Shown here piece by piece: positions 16,373-24,743 of a DNA stretch of 64,000 nucleotides (positions within the stretch are counted from its first letter, which is position 1; the number at the start of each line of letters is the position of its first letter). The notes beneath the pieces were generated by a model that did no database searches, was not told the origin of the DNA, and worked only from the letters and a program-made list of their open reading frames with translations. The translations under genes and the position numbers were made by a program. Source of the stretch: an uncultured Eubacterium sp. GTDB lineage: Bacteria; Bacillota; Clostridia; Lachnospirales; Lachnospiraceae. Where the stretch lies: positions 1 through 64,000 of the forward strand of contig CAMUML010000010.1 of NCBI GenBank assembly GCA_947089855.1. The letters run 5' to 3'.

Positions 16373-17239
16373 ATGGGGAATGGGGATATGCAGTTTGATG
16401 AAAATGGAAACATCAAACGAGCTGCAAAAGACAGCGTATTTACGCATTTATTTCAGGATAAGGAATATTTATTACAGCTTTATCAGGCGCTGCATCCAGA
16501 AGATACAGAAGCGGAAGAAAAAGATTTGACGATTATAACGTTGAAGAACATTGTTTCTGGCGGTATTTATAACGATTTGGGCTTCATGTTAAAGGAGAAA
16601 ATAATTTTCCTGATAGAAGCGCAGTCAACCTGGACAGTGAATATCCTGGTAAGGGTTTTAATGTATCTGGCAAAATCATATCAGGATTATATTATAAGAA
16701 AAGGACAAAATATATATGGGAGTAAAAGGGTAAAATTGCCCAAAGCGGAATTGTACGTAATATATACTGGGGATCGGAAAACAAGGCCGGATGTCCTGTC
16801 ATTTGCACAGGAGTTTTTTCCAGGGCAGGATAGTTTTCTGGATATAAAAGTGAAAATGATCTATGGCGATGGAACCGGGGATATTATCAGCCAGTACGTG
16901 GCATTTACAAAAATATTTGATGAGCAGGTAAAAAAATATGGGTATACAGAACAGGCAGTGCGGGAAACCATCCGCATCTGTAAAGACATGGATGTTTTGA
17001 AAAAATATTTGGAAAGCAGGGAAAGCGAGGTAGTGGATCTTATGATTACGTTGTTTAGTGATGAAGAAATACAGGATATGAGGGAAAGAAGTATCCGGAG
17101 AGAAACAGCAATAGAGACGACCGTTGAAGAAGGAAAAGACTATGGAGCCTCAAGAGAAAAAATATTTATGAAATTGCAGCGAAAATTTGATTTGTCTGAA
17201 GAAGAGGCGGAAGAGATGATGGAACTATATTGGCAATAA
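16373..17239 (+). CDS. Rpn-family PD-(D/E)XK nuclease-like protein
   Basis: A 288-aa protein of the Rpn / PDDEXK_2 group. The N-terminal block (KDSVFTHLFQDKEYLLQLYQALHPED) and the core IYNDLGFMLKEKIIFLIEAQSTW (D...E-x-Q, about 80-100) are typical, as is the VIYTGD strand near 145. The C-terminal tail (230-288) is charged and helical. Rpn proteins promote RecA-independent recombination in E. coli and vary in their tails. The start at 16373 follows AAAGGAG; the longer ORF runs back through the terminator. Bases 17041-17100 of the tail recur after the gene. Confidence 0.85.
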   Translation: MGNGDMQFDENGNIKRAAKDSVFTHLFQDKEYLLQLYQALHPEDTEAEEKDLTIITLKNIVSGGIYNDLGFMLKEKIIFLIEAQSTWTVNILVRVLMYLAKSYQDYIIRKGQNIYGSKRVKLPKAELYVIYTGDRKTRPDVLSFAQEFFPGQDSFLDIKVKMIYGDGTGDIISQYVAFTKIFDEQVKKYGYTEQAVRETIRICKDMDVLKKYLESRESEVVDLMITLFSDEEIQDMRERSIRRETAIETTVEEGKDYGASREKIFMKLQRKFDLSEEEAEEMMELYWQ

Positions 17240-17285
17240 CATACTGGCAATATATATGAAGCTTGTATAAGTGTGGAGCAGATAG

Positions 17286-17345
17286 TATGATTACGTTGTT
17301 TAGTGATAAGGAAATACAGGATATGAGGGAAAGAAGTATCCGAAG
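17286..17345 (+). pseudogene. Remnant of a second Rpn 3' end
   Basis: These 60 bases repeat 17041-17100 of the Rpn gene with three mismatches. They would encode MITLFSDKEIQDMRERSIRR, but no open frame carries them into a full gene. They look like the last trace of a deleted tandem copy, and they fill the gap between the Rpn gene and the PIN toxin. Confidence 0.7.
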
Positions 17346-17375
17346 AAGAACTTCGGGAAGAAAGGCTAAAAAAAT

Positions 17376-17789
17376 ATGAAACTGCTGATTGACACAAATT
17401 TCATATTGGACATAATTTTAGAACGTCAGCCTTTTTATAGTAATTCTGTTAAAGTTTTGAGTCTGGCAAAAAAGGAGGATGTCGAAGAATATATATCGGC
17501 ATCGGCAGTTACAGATGTTTCTTATCTTTTATACCGCCAGTTAAAAGATAAGGGACGGGCGAAAGAACTGCTGAGAGAACTTTTTGAGATTGTATCTGTT
17601 GCAGGCGTGACAGATCTAGAAATACAAAAAGCAATGGAATTGGAATGGAAAGATTTTGAAGGTTCTGTCCAGTATGCAGTTGCATTATTGCAGGAAATGA
17701 ACGGAATTGTGACCCGCAATCCAAGTGGTTATGGAGAGTCGGAAATTTTAGTCTGGCTTCCGGAAAAGGTTTTGGAACTAATAAATTAG
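17376..17789 (+). CDS. PIN-domain toxin-like RNase (VapC type)
   Basis: A 137-aa PIN-domain protein. D6 in LLIDTNFILDIIL, the SASAVTDVSYLLYR helix and the C-terminal DFEGSVQYAVALLQEMNGIVTRNPSGY block carry the acidic metal-binding residues. PIN toxins cleave RNA and are normally preceded by an antitoxin gene. Here only the Rpn remnant precedes it, so its partner is missing or unlinked. AAGAAAGG precedes the ATG. Confidence 0.88.
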   Translation: MKLLIDTNFILDIILERQPFYSNSVKVLSLAKKEDVEEYISASAVTDVSYLLYRQLKDKGRAKELLRELFEIVSVAGVTDLEIQKAMELEWKDFEGSVQYAVALLQEMNGIVTRNPSGYGESEILVWLPEKVLELIN

Positions 17790-17836
17790 CTGGAAATTTA
17801 GAAAATTAGTAAAACGGTTCGGTAGGAGAGATGTGA

Positions 17837-18058
17837 ATGAAGGAAATAATCGGTTATTTTGACGGAAATACAGTACAACTGCTTGAGGATGCACCTGCAG
17901 TAAAGCAAAAAGTGATAGTGACTTTTATGGATGATGACGAGGCTGCTTTTGATGACCTGCCTGTGGGTGCATTATTCCATTATGCAGATGCAGAAAAACG
18001 AAATCTGGAAGAAGGGGCATTTGAGCGTGCTATGGTGGCAAAACATGGTAATGGCTGA
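17837..18058 (+). CDS. Antitoxin-like protein paired with PIN genes
   Basis: A 73-aa protein (KEIIGYFDGNTVQLLEDAPAVKQKVIVTFMDD...). It resembles the small antitoxins that precede PIN genes in Clostridia: a short beta-rich N-terminus and an acidic, helical C-terminus. It overlaps the start of the broken PIN gene at 18051 by eight bases, the usual antitoxin-toxin coupling. GGTAGGAGAGATGTGA precedes the ATG. With its cognate toxin decayed, it might neutralise the intact PIN toxin upstream; that is speculative. Confidence 0.7.
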   Translation: MKEIIGYFDGNTVQLLEDAPAVKQKVIVTFMDDDEAAFDDLPVGALFHYADAEKRNLEEGAFERAMVAKHGNG

Positions 18059-18449
18059 TGCAAATAAAATGATACGGTGTATTGTCGGGGATGATGAACA
18101 AAAAATCCTGGAATTCCAGAAAGTGCGGTCTGCGCAAAAAATCATTTATACATTGGAAGTTGATCGCAGAGGTTGTTTATGTCCTGGCTAAAGTATATAA
18201 GGGCTACGGAAAGAGGTCAGCCTGGTTGTGCAGCAGTTTTTAAGGGCAAGGAATATCGTCTTTGTAAATGATCAGATTGCAATAAGGTCATTACAATTAT
18301 TTGCGGAAATCCGTCTGGATTTTGTAGACAATGTACTGCTTGCCTATCATCAGATTCAGGGAATCAAGATATATAGCTATGACCATAAGTTAATGAATGC
18401 GATAAACAGAGGGGATATAGAGCAGGCCAGTGACAATGGAATAGTTTAG
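18051..18449 (+). pseudogene. Frameshifted PIN-domain toxin
   Basis: Three frames together restore a PIN protein. MADANKMIRCIVGDDEQKIL (18051 on) is in one frame, AEVVYVLAKVYKGYGK (about 18167) in the next, and SLVVQQFLRARNIVFVND...RLDFVDNVLLAYHQ...YSYDHKLMN in the third, ending at 18449. At least two indels break it. The catalytic aspartates D3 and LDFVD are still readable. It was the toxin of the antitoxin gene it overlaps. Confidence 0.75.
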
Positions 18450-18464
18450 CAACTTGACTGACAT

Positions 18465-18488
18465 AAAACTAACAAAAAAACTAACAAA
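18465..18488 (+). repeat. Integrase arm-type repeat, right end
   Basis: This is a copy of the double AAAACTAAC motif found at 112-136, in the same orientation, about 140 bases inside attR. Confidence 0.6.
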
Positions 18489-18625
18489 CCAGCTAAAATC
18501 AAATAAAACAGGTAAAGACAAATGAAAATGCATCATTACAGAGTGCTTGTTAGAATGCAGTATAATCAGTGGTAGATAGTGATTATTAAATCGTATTTAA
18601 ACGGTGTAAATTTATGTTCATGAGA

Positions 18626-18704
18626 GTTCGAATCCTCTCACGCACGTCGGGGAATCCCTTGAAAACGTAAGGTTTTCAAGGGATTTTTTCTGTGCTATAG
18701 TAGA
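18626..18704 (+). repeat. attR: 79-bp direct repeat
   Basis: Copy of 33-111 (tRNA T-loop to CTATAGTAGA), including the tRNA acceptor end and the terminator hairpin. It marks the right end of an element of about 18.6 kb. No full tRNA precedes it: the upstream 18600-18625 sequence lacks an anticodon arm. Confidence 0.9.
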
Positions 18705-19569
18705 GATTTATTATTCCATCAATAAGGCTGAAAAGAATGAAGGTATTGGAACGGGTTTAATTCCATTTATCCATAATGACGGCGGTTCTTTTTATGCCAT
18801 GTTTTCCATGATAGCAGGCTTTGTCACAAACATGATCCTTGATTACCTGTTTGTATGGGTGTTTGGGAAAGGTGTAGCAGGGGCGGCATTGGCTACCATT
18901 ATCGGACAAGGCGTTACGATATTGATTGCATTTGAATATCCCATTTTCCAAAATGGGGACGGTATCTGCATCCATTATTAGAATTGGGATTGCCCCTTTT
19001 GGGCTTGTTATGGCCCCCAACATATCTTTGGTTATTATAAACCGCTTTTCCATATCTTATGGAGGGGAACAGGCAATCGCCACCTATGCGTGCATTGCCT
19101 ATATCATATGTATTATTTATTTGATTTTGCAGGGCGTTGGGGATGGGGGCCAGCCGTTAATCAGCAGACATTATGGCGAACGTGATTTTAAGAAGCTTAG
19201 GAATGTGCGGAAATTAGCATACGGATTTTCCATGCTGCTGTCTGTCATTGGCTGCATAGTCATGTTTGCGTTCTTTTTGCCGCCATTAACCGTATTACGA
19301 CAGCAAGTTTTTATGCTACGGAAAAAAGTACATTTTCTTATATTTTGACATTTATAGAACCGCTGTTTATGCTAGTCCTTATGCTTATTTTGCCGCCCTT
19401 ATTCGACGGTCAGATAATGATTTGGTGGAGCACGGTATTTGCAAGGATTTTGTCAGCCGTTTTAGCAATCGTGTTGAAGCAGTATGTTGATAAAAAGGAA
19501 ATCCAGAAAGGCCGGCCTGCCTTGCGTGGACTGGCCTTTTTACATTGCATTGTCGAAATTTGTCAATAA
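18705..19569 (+). pseudogene. MATE transporter pseudogene
   Basis: Frames on the plus strand together read as a MATE-type efflux protein: GSFYAMFSMIAGFVTNMILDYLFVWVFGKGVAGAALATIIGQG (18784-18912), then RIGIAPFGLVMAPNISLVIINRF...YACIAYIICIIYLILQGVGDGGQPLISRHYGE (about 18980-19190), then FIEPLFMLVLMLILPPLF (19350 on). The 5' part is missing at attR, a frameshift lies near 18950 and a deletion plus shift near 19300. It probably predates or accompanied insertion at the tRNA. Confidence 0.85.
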
Positions 19570-19809
19570 ATGGTAATAAATTTTCTTGAGATTCTTTCAA
19601 AAATCTTTCTGGATTGCCATGCCGAGATGTGTTCTGGCATTACGAGGAGGTGATTTTTATTCATGAATCGAAAGCCCGAACGCTAAGTGTGGGCGGTATG
19701 ATAGTTATAACCCCTGGGTATAAACTGGAGAACAAAAGGAAACTTCTGCCGGTTAGGTATCCGGGGTATACTTAAATTACTGATCATACAGAAAGGAAAG
19801 GTGAGACAG

Positions 19810-20505
19810 ATGAAGGAAGGAAATAAAAAGTTGTTTCGCATGGTATCCGTTGTTCTCGTGTTAGTTGCTGTGATGTGTACGCTGATTGCTTGTGGAAAAG
19901 AAAAAAGTACAAATGCCCCGGTAAAAGAGACAGATACGTCACAGGAAACAGCTGCAGATAAGACAGATGCCCCACAGGGGACAGATAATTCTGAAAATAA
20001 AGAAAATGCCGAACCCGACAGCAAATCCGATGAAAAGATTTTAATTGCTTATTTTTCATGGTCGGGAAATAGTAAATCCGAAGCGGAACTGATTCAGGAA
20101 AAGACAGGCGGTACACTTTTTGAGATTGTAAGAGAAGAAGCATATCCGGAAGATTATACGGAATGTACGGAAGTGGCTAAAAAGGAAAAGGAAGAAAATG
20201 CCAGACCTGTGATTAAAAATCCACCAGAGGCTGTATCAGAGTATGACAAGATTGTAGTCTGCTATCCGATTTGGTGGCATACGGCACCGATGTGTGTGGG
20301 AACCTTTTTGGAGAAATATGATTTGCAGGGTAAAACGGTTTATCCAGTGTCCCAGTCAGCTTCAATGGATGAGGACCAGTTTGCAGAATCCGTGCAATTT
20401 GTAAAGGATTGTGCAAAGGGTGCTAACGTGGAAGAAGGGCTTTTTGTGGATGCGGATGATGACGAAGCCGTTACAAAATATGTGGAAGAAACTATTTTAC
20501 AATAG
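19810..20505 (+). CDS. Flavodoxin-fold lipoprotein
   Basis: A 231-aa exported lipoprotein. The signal sequence ends in a lipobox (TLIAC, Cys near 29), then a 45-aa Thr/Asp/Glu-rich linker, then a flavodoxin domain with the phosphate loop ILIAYFSWSGNS and the flavin-contact VVCYPIWWHTAP. Such proteins bind FMN outside the membrane and are probably fed by a reductase. ATG 19810 is preferred to GTG 19801 for its spacing from GAAAGGAAAGG. The esterase gene begins 22 bases downstream, so they may be co-transcribed. Confidence 0.88.
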   Translation: MKEGNKKLFRMVSVVLVLVAVMCTLIACGKEKSTNAPVKETDTSQETAADKTDAPQGTDNSENKENAEPDSKSDEKILIAYFSWSGNSKSEAELIQEKTGGTLFEIVREEAYPEDYTECTEVAKKEKEENARPVIKNPPEAVSEYDKIVVCYPIWWHTAPMCVGTFLEKYDLQGKTVYPVSQSASMDEDQFAESVQFVKDCAKGANVEEGLFVDADDDEAVTKYVEETILQ

Positions 20506-20527
20506 ATTTTGATGATGGAGGTGTTCC

Positions 20528-22777
20528 ATGAAAAGAAAAAGAATGGTAACGTACCTGATACTTTTGGCTATGGCAGTTTCCCTTTTTGCCGGAGGCATTA
20601 ACAGTCAGGCAAAGACGAAAAGTATATCTTTGAACCAGAAGAAACTTACCTTGCGGGTAGGCCAGAAGAAACGGCTGAAGGTCAGGGGAACATCCAAAAA
20701 GGTAAAGTGGTTATCTTCTAATAAAAAGGTGGCGGCGGTTTCTAAAAAGGGTGTTGTAAAGGCGAAGAAAAAAGGAAAGGCAGTTATTACGGCAAAGGTG
20801 GGAAAATGGAAACGAAAGGCAAGGATAACCGTAAAAGCAAAAAAGAAAAAAGACACTTCATCTGGAGATAATCAAACCAAACAGCCGGACGGAACAGAAA
20901 AACCAGTGGTTACAGACAAGCCAGATGTGACGCCATTACCAACAGAGAAGCCGGGAGGTGGTAACGGAGATGTAAGTGTAGCGGACAATGAGAAAATCCC
21001 GGAAAATCTGCAGGAAATTCCGGCAGATTATTATACGGAGATAGACAGACAGGGTTCTCTGGTGGAATTAAATTATGAAACCTACGAATCCAAAACCTAT
21101 GAGCAAAAGAGCAGGAAACTGAATAAAAGAGCCATTGTATATCTGCCATACGGTTATTCAGAAAAAGAAAGATACAATGTTTTCTATCTGATGCACGGAG
21201 GCTGGAGCAATGAGACGACATGGCTTGGAACACCGGAACATCCGGGAACATTCAAAAATGTGATTGACCATGCAGTCAGTGATGGGAAAATGAAACCATT
21301 TATCATTGTATGCCCGACGTATAACAATGAAAGTCCATCCGACAGCGGTGATTACACGCTGGCATATGGCACGCTGACAGTTAATTATCACAATGAACTG
21401 ATGAATGATTTGATTCCGGCAGTGGAAGGGACATATTCGACCTATGCAGGCAATGTGACACCGGAGGGAATTAAGGCCTCCCGTGACCATCGTGCCTTTG
21501 GCGGGTTTTCTATGGGTTCTGTGGCGACATGGCACACCTTTTTGAATTGTCTGGATGCGTTCCGCTACTTTATGCCGTCCAGTGGAGCCATTGATTCCAG
21601 TGGAAACAGGCTGGACAGAGCGGTGGCGGAATCCGGTTATACATGGAAGGATTTCTTTATCTTTGCAGCTACGGGTACCAGTGATTTTGCCTGCAGTCAG
21701 TTTACGAATCAGATAAATGGAATGTTGGGGCAGGAGAGTGGTAATTTCCGTGAGGCCGATAATGAGACAGAGGGCAATCTTGCCTTCCGTATCAAAGAAG
21801 GTTATTCCCATGATTGGAGAGCTTCTGCGGAATATGCCTACAATGGGATGCTATGGTTCTGGAATCATGGGAGCAATAAACAGTCTGTGGAAAAGGTGAC
21901 GGAAGATACGTTGGTAAGAGATGTGATAAATAATCCGGTGTTTGGCAATTATGGGCGGTTACTTTTTCCGGTTCACAAAAATATCAGCGATACACTTACT
22001 CTGGGTAATGTCGGTGATATTCTTACATGGTATCATAATGTAAGAGCGGAAAAGACAGTGGAGATTGTCAATACACTGTTGGAACGGGCGGCAGGCGGGG
22101 AAATCGTTTTCTATGATATTTACTCCGATGAGGAGAAACAGGCAGATTCAGCCAAAGCAGATACTGGCTTGTTTTTCTTCAAAGGAAAGCCCGGTGCGAA
22201 ATTTGCCGTTGTCAATGCAGGCGGTGGTTTTGTGTATGTCGGGGCAATGCATGACAGTTTCCCGGTAGCATTGGAACTTAGCAAAAAGGGATATAACGCC
22301 TTTGCCCTGATTTACCGTCCGGGCGAGCAGACGGCATGTGAGGATTTGGCAAGAGCTGTTAGTTTTATCCATCAGCATAAAGAAGAACTGGAGGTGGATA
22401 CAGAGGATTATTCCCTTTGGGGCGGTTCTGCCGGGGCAAGGATGGCGGCTGTTTTGGGAAACCGGGATTACCTGCAGGAATTGACAGGCAGGAAGGATAT
22501 TCCGCAGGCATCTGTGGTAATTATGCAGTATACCGGCTATACAGATACCTCAAGTGCTGATGCGCCTACCTATGCGTGTGTGGGAACCAGTGATGGGATT
22601 GCATCAGCGGATACCATGAAAAGCCGGTTGGAAAAACTGGAGAAAATGGGGATTCCTACGGAGTTTCATAGTTATAAAGGATTGTCGCATGGATTTGGAC
22701 TTGGAACAGGAACGGTGGCAGAAGGGTGGCTGGATGATGCTGTTCAGTTTTGGGAGAGATTGGAGGGAACGAAATGA
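20528..22777 (+). CDS. Secreted Ig-like protein with two esterase domains
   Basis: A 749-aa exported protein. It has a signal peptide (1-28), a very Lys-rich bacterial Ig-like (Big_2) domain (about 30-105), a Pro/Thr linker, an esterase-D/feruloyl-esterase-like domain (about 165-470) with nucleophile motif GGFSMGS, and a second alpha/beta hydrolase (about 490-749) with WGGSAGAR and a terminal LSHGFG histidine block. Two unrelated-looking hydrolase modules in one chain suggest removal of acyl groups from polysaccharide or peptide substrates at the cell surface; substrate unknown. It lacks an LPxTG signal, so attachment may rely on the basic Ig-like domain. Confidence 0.88.
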   Translation: MKRKRMVTYLILLAMAVSLFAGGINSQAKTKSISLNQKKLTLRVGQKKRLKVRGTSKKVKWLSSNKKVAAVSKKGVVKAKKKGKAVITAKVGKWKRKARITVKAKKKKDTSSGDNQTKQPDGTEKPVVTDKPDVTPLPTEKPGGGNGDVSVADNEKIPENLQEIPADYYTEIDRQGSLVELNYETYESKTYEQKSRKLNKRAIVYLPYGYSEKERYNVFYLMHGGWSNETTWLGTPEHPGTFKNVIDHAVSDGKMKPFIIVCPTYNNESPSDSGDYTLAYGTLTVNYHNELMNDLIPAVEGTYSTYAGNVTPEGIKASRDHRAFGGFSMGSVATWHTFLNCLDAFRYFMPSSGAIDSSGNRLDRAVAESGYTWKDFFIFAATGTSDFACSQFTNQINGMLGQESGNFREADNETEGNLAFRIKEGYSHDWRASAEYAYNGMLWFWNHGSNKQSVEKVTEDTLVRDVINNPVFGNYGRLLFPVHKNISDTLTLGNVGDILTWYHNVRAEKTVEIVNTLLERAAGGEIVFYDIYSDEEKQADSAKADTGLFFFKGKPGAKFAVVNAGGGFVYVGAMHDSFPVALELSKKGYNAFALIYRPGEQTACEDLARAVSFIHQHKEELEVDTEDYSLWGGSAGARMAAVLGNRDYLQELTGRKDIPQASVVIMQYTGYTDTSSADAPTYACVGTSDGIASADTMKSRLEKLEKMGIPTEFHSYKGLSHGFGLGTGTVAEGWLDDAVQFWERLEGTK

Positions 22778-22969
22778 AGCGTTATAAAAAACAAACTTTA
22801 TAATCTGTACCGGAAACAGGGTTTATGTGAAAAGCAGATAGAAAAATTACTGGTATTGGATGTGAAGGACAGCAGTTATTTTCAGGGAACGGGTATCACC
22901 TATCAGCATGGCGGGGGCTATCTGTTCTGCCGGGATAAGGATATTATGGGATGGCTGTTTAAGGAATAA
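22774..22969 (+). pseudogene. Small frameshifted gene, family unknown
   Basis: An ATG overlaps the esterase stop (MKRYKKQTL, then stop). One base out, the frame reads NKLYNLYRKQGLCEKQIEKL, a hydrophobic middle, and ends GYLFCRDKDIMGWLFKE at 22969. The 196-bp span and the A-run at 22784-22789 suggest a single indel in a gene of about 64 residues. I do not recognise the protein. Confidence 0.45.
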
Positions 22970-23005
22970 GGAATTGATAGTTTCTAAGAAAGGATGGATA
23001 TTAGA

Positions 23006-23641
23006 ATGAAAGTATTGATGATTAACGGAGGACCGCATCAGGAAGGATGTACTTATACCGCTTTGAAGGAAGTGGCAGTTACGCTGGATAAGGAAGGAAT
23101 TGATTCTGAAATTGTATGGATTGGAAATAAACCGGTGGGAGGCTGTATTGCCTGCAAGGGCTGTGCGAAAAAGGGGCAGTGCGTGTTTGATGATATTGTC
23201 AATGAGGTTAGGAACAAGGCGTATGAGGCAGACGGTTTCATTTTTGGGACGCCGGTTCACTATGGGGCAGCTTCTGGTAATATGACCGCTTTTATGGACC
23301 GGTTGTTTTATTCCGAACTGCGCGGCAATGCAAACAAGGCATTTTATATGAAACCGGCGGCCGCTGTGATTTCTGCAAGGAGAGCAGGGACTACGGCGAC
23401 CTTTGACCAGCTCAATAAATATTTTACAATTCAGGAAATGCCGGTGGTATCTTCAAGGTACTGGAATATGGTTCATGGAGCGGCACCGGAAGATGTAAAG
23501 CGAGACTTGGAAGGACTTTATACCATGCGTGTGCTTGGCAGGAATATGGCATATATGTTGAAATGCAGAGAGGCGGCGGCTCAGGCGGGGGTATCTCTGC
23601 CGGAACAGGAACCTGCTATTTTTACGAACTTTATCCGCTGA
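23006..23641 (+). CDS. NADPH-dependent FMN reductase / flavodoxin-like
   Basis: A 211-aa cytoplasmic flavoprotein: KVLMINGGPHQEGCTYTAL phosphate loop at the N-terminus, a GGCIACKGCAKKGQCVFDD cysteine stretch (about 45-65), and GFIFGTPVHYGAASGNMTAFMDRL for flavin contact. This pattern fits the iron-sulfur flavoprotein / NAD(P)H reductase group, though a full Cys-x2-Cys-x2-Cys cluster is only partial. ATG 23006 has AGAAAGGA 13 bases up; ATG 22994 is the alternative. It belongs to a redox gene group that continues to 27171. Confidence 0.88.
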   Translation: MKVLMINGGPHQEGCTYTALKEVAVTLDKEGIDSEIVWIGNKPVGGCIACKGCAKKGQCVFDDIVNEVRNKAYEADGFIFGTPVHYGAASGNMTAFMDRLFYSELRGNANKAFYMKPAAAVISARRAGTTATFDQLNKYFTIQEMPVVSSRYWNMVHGAAPEDVKRDLEGLYTMRVLGRNMAYMLKCREAAAQAGVSLPEQEPAIFTNFIR

Positions 23642-23654
23642 TGGAGGGCAGTCT

Positions 23655-23951
23655 ATGAAAAGGGTTGGAGGTGCCCGGATGAAGAAGAAAAGGATCATTA
23701 TAATTGATAACAATCCGGAATCGAAACTCAGTGATGACAGCAATGTGTAGGTTGCCTATTTTTCATGGTCTGGAAATGGGCAGCAGATGGCAAGATGGAT
23801 TTCGGAAGAAACTGGCGGGGGCCTGTTCCGTATGATACCGGAGGAACCTTATGGGGAAGATTTTGATTCCTGTGCAGACCGGGCAAAAAATGAGCTGGAT
23901 AATGGTATCCGGCCGAAACTTTCGGAACATATAGATAAGATTGTTAAATGA
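23655..23951 (+). pseudogene. Flavodoxin gene with in-frame amber and lost 3' half
   Basis: One frame from ATG 23655 to TGA 23949 is open except for TAG at 23748. It reads MKRVGGARMKKKRIIII up to the stop, then VAYFSWSGNGQQMARWISEE, then GGLFRMIPEEPYGEDFDSCADRAKNEL. This is the N-terminal half of a flavodoxin like the lipoprotein at 19810. The second half is lost. Bases 23952-24259 hold only scraps (for example [21 protein letters not shown] in one frame at about 24055) and no gene. Confidence 0.7.
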
Positions 23952-24259
23952 AAGGTATCATATTTGTTTGACGCTGCCGGAGCATGAAAGTTTTTCTGAT
24001 ATGCCGAAAATCCGGTATTTTCCGCATTCTCCGGTTCCCATCAGGATGCGATTGCCAAAGGGATGGATTACCACAAAGAAAAGGGTGTGGATGATTCCGC
24101 TCTATTTCATTATGAATCTTGTCATTGATGGGGCTGTTTCCTCTGGCCTGCATTAAAAATGTTCCCCATATAAATCTTCGTAGGAAATGATTTTGCTGGC
24201 AGAGAGTGGATGGAGCTTTGGCATGGCAGAAATGATAACGGCCGAATTCCAGAAAATTT

Positions 24260-24592
24260 GTGAATTTAGCAGTGTTTACGGAATTGTGGGGACCCAGTTC
24301 CTCTGCGGATGCATGAAAGGGACTGCTTGCAGATGGTCCGCTGATGATTGACATGAGCGATTATGGCAATATGGAAAAAGTGGGGCCGATTGGAAAAGAT
24401 TTGCCGATAAACGATGAAGATGTAACTACAAGAGCAGGAAATTTGATTCTTTACCAGGGTAATTCGCTGGTAATCTATTATGATGAAAATACGTGGAATT
24501 TTACCAGGCTGGGAAAGATTGAGGGAGCAACAGGCGAGGAATTGCTGGATGCATTCGGGGATGGGGACGTAACGGTTACTTTTTCACTGTAA
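24260..24592 (+). pseudogene. Cyclophilin-like domain protein, 5' frameshifted
   Basis: The open part from 24344 reads MIDMSDYGNMEKVGPIGKDL, LPINDEDVTTRAGNLILYQGNSLVIYYDENTW, then LGKIEGATGEEL, matching the cyclophilin-like (DUF369-type) fold usually found with flavodoxin genes. The preceding frame (AVFTELWGPSSSADA, about 24270-24315) shifts by one base into KGLLADGPLMID. The 5' half is not recognisable. It could still be translated from 24344 as an 82-aa fragment. Confidence 0.6.
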
Positions 24593-24743
24593 CCATGCCT
24601 TATATGTATTTCTAACGATGTAATATAAGCATTAGACATTTGTTGGATGCTGTAATAAGATAATAGTAACGCATAACATATGGGTTAACCCTTTGTTTTA
24701 GGCTGTATTTATCACAGATATAAAATGAATGGAGGTCTTAGCT

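Noticed and set aside
18600..18653. Second tRNA-Arg gene at the right element end
   Set aside because: Only the T-loop and acceptor end are present; no anticodon arm precedes them, so it is an att copy.
21158..21811. 217-codon minus-strand frame within the esterase gene
   Set aside because: Fully antisense to a gene with two clear catalytic motifs; no start signal.
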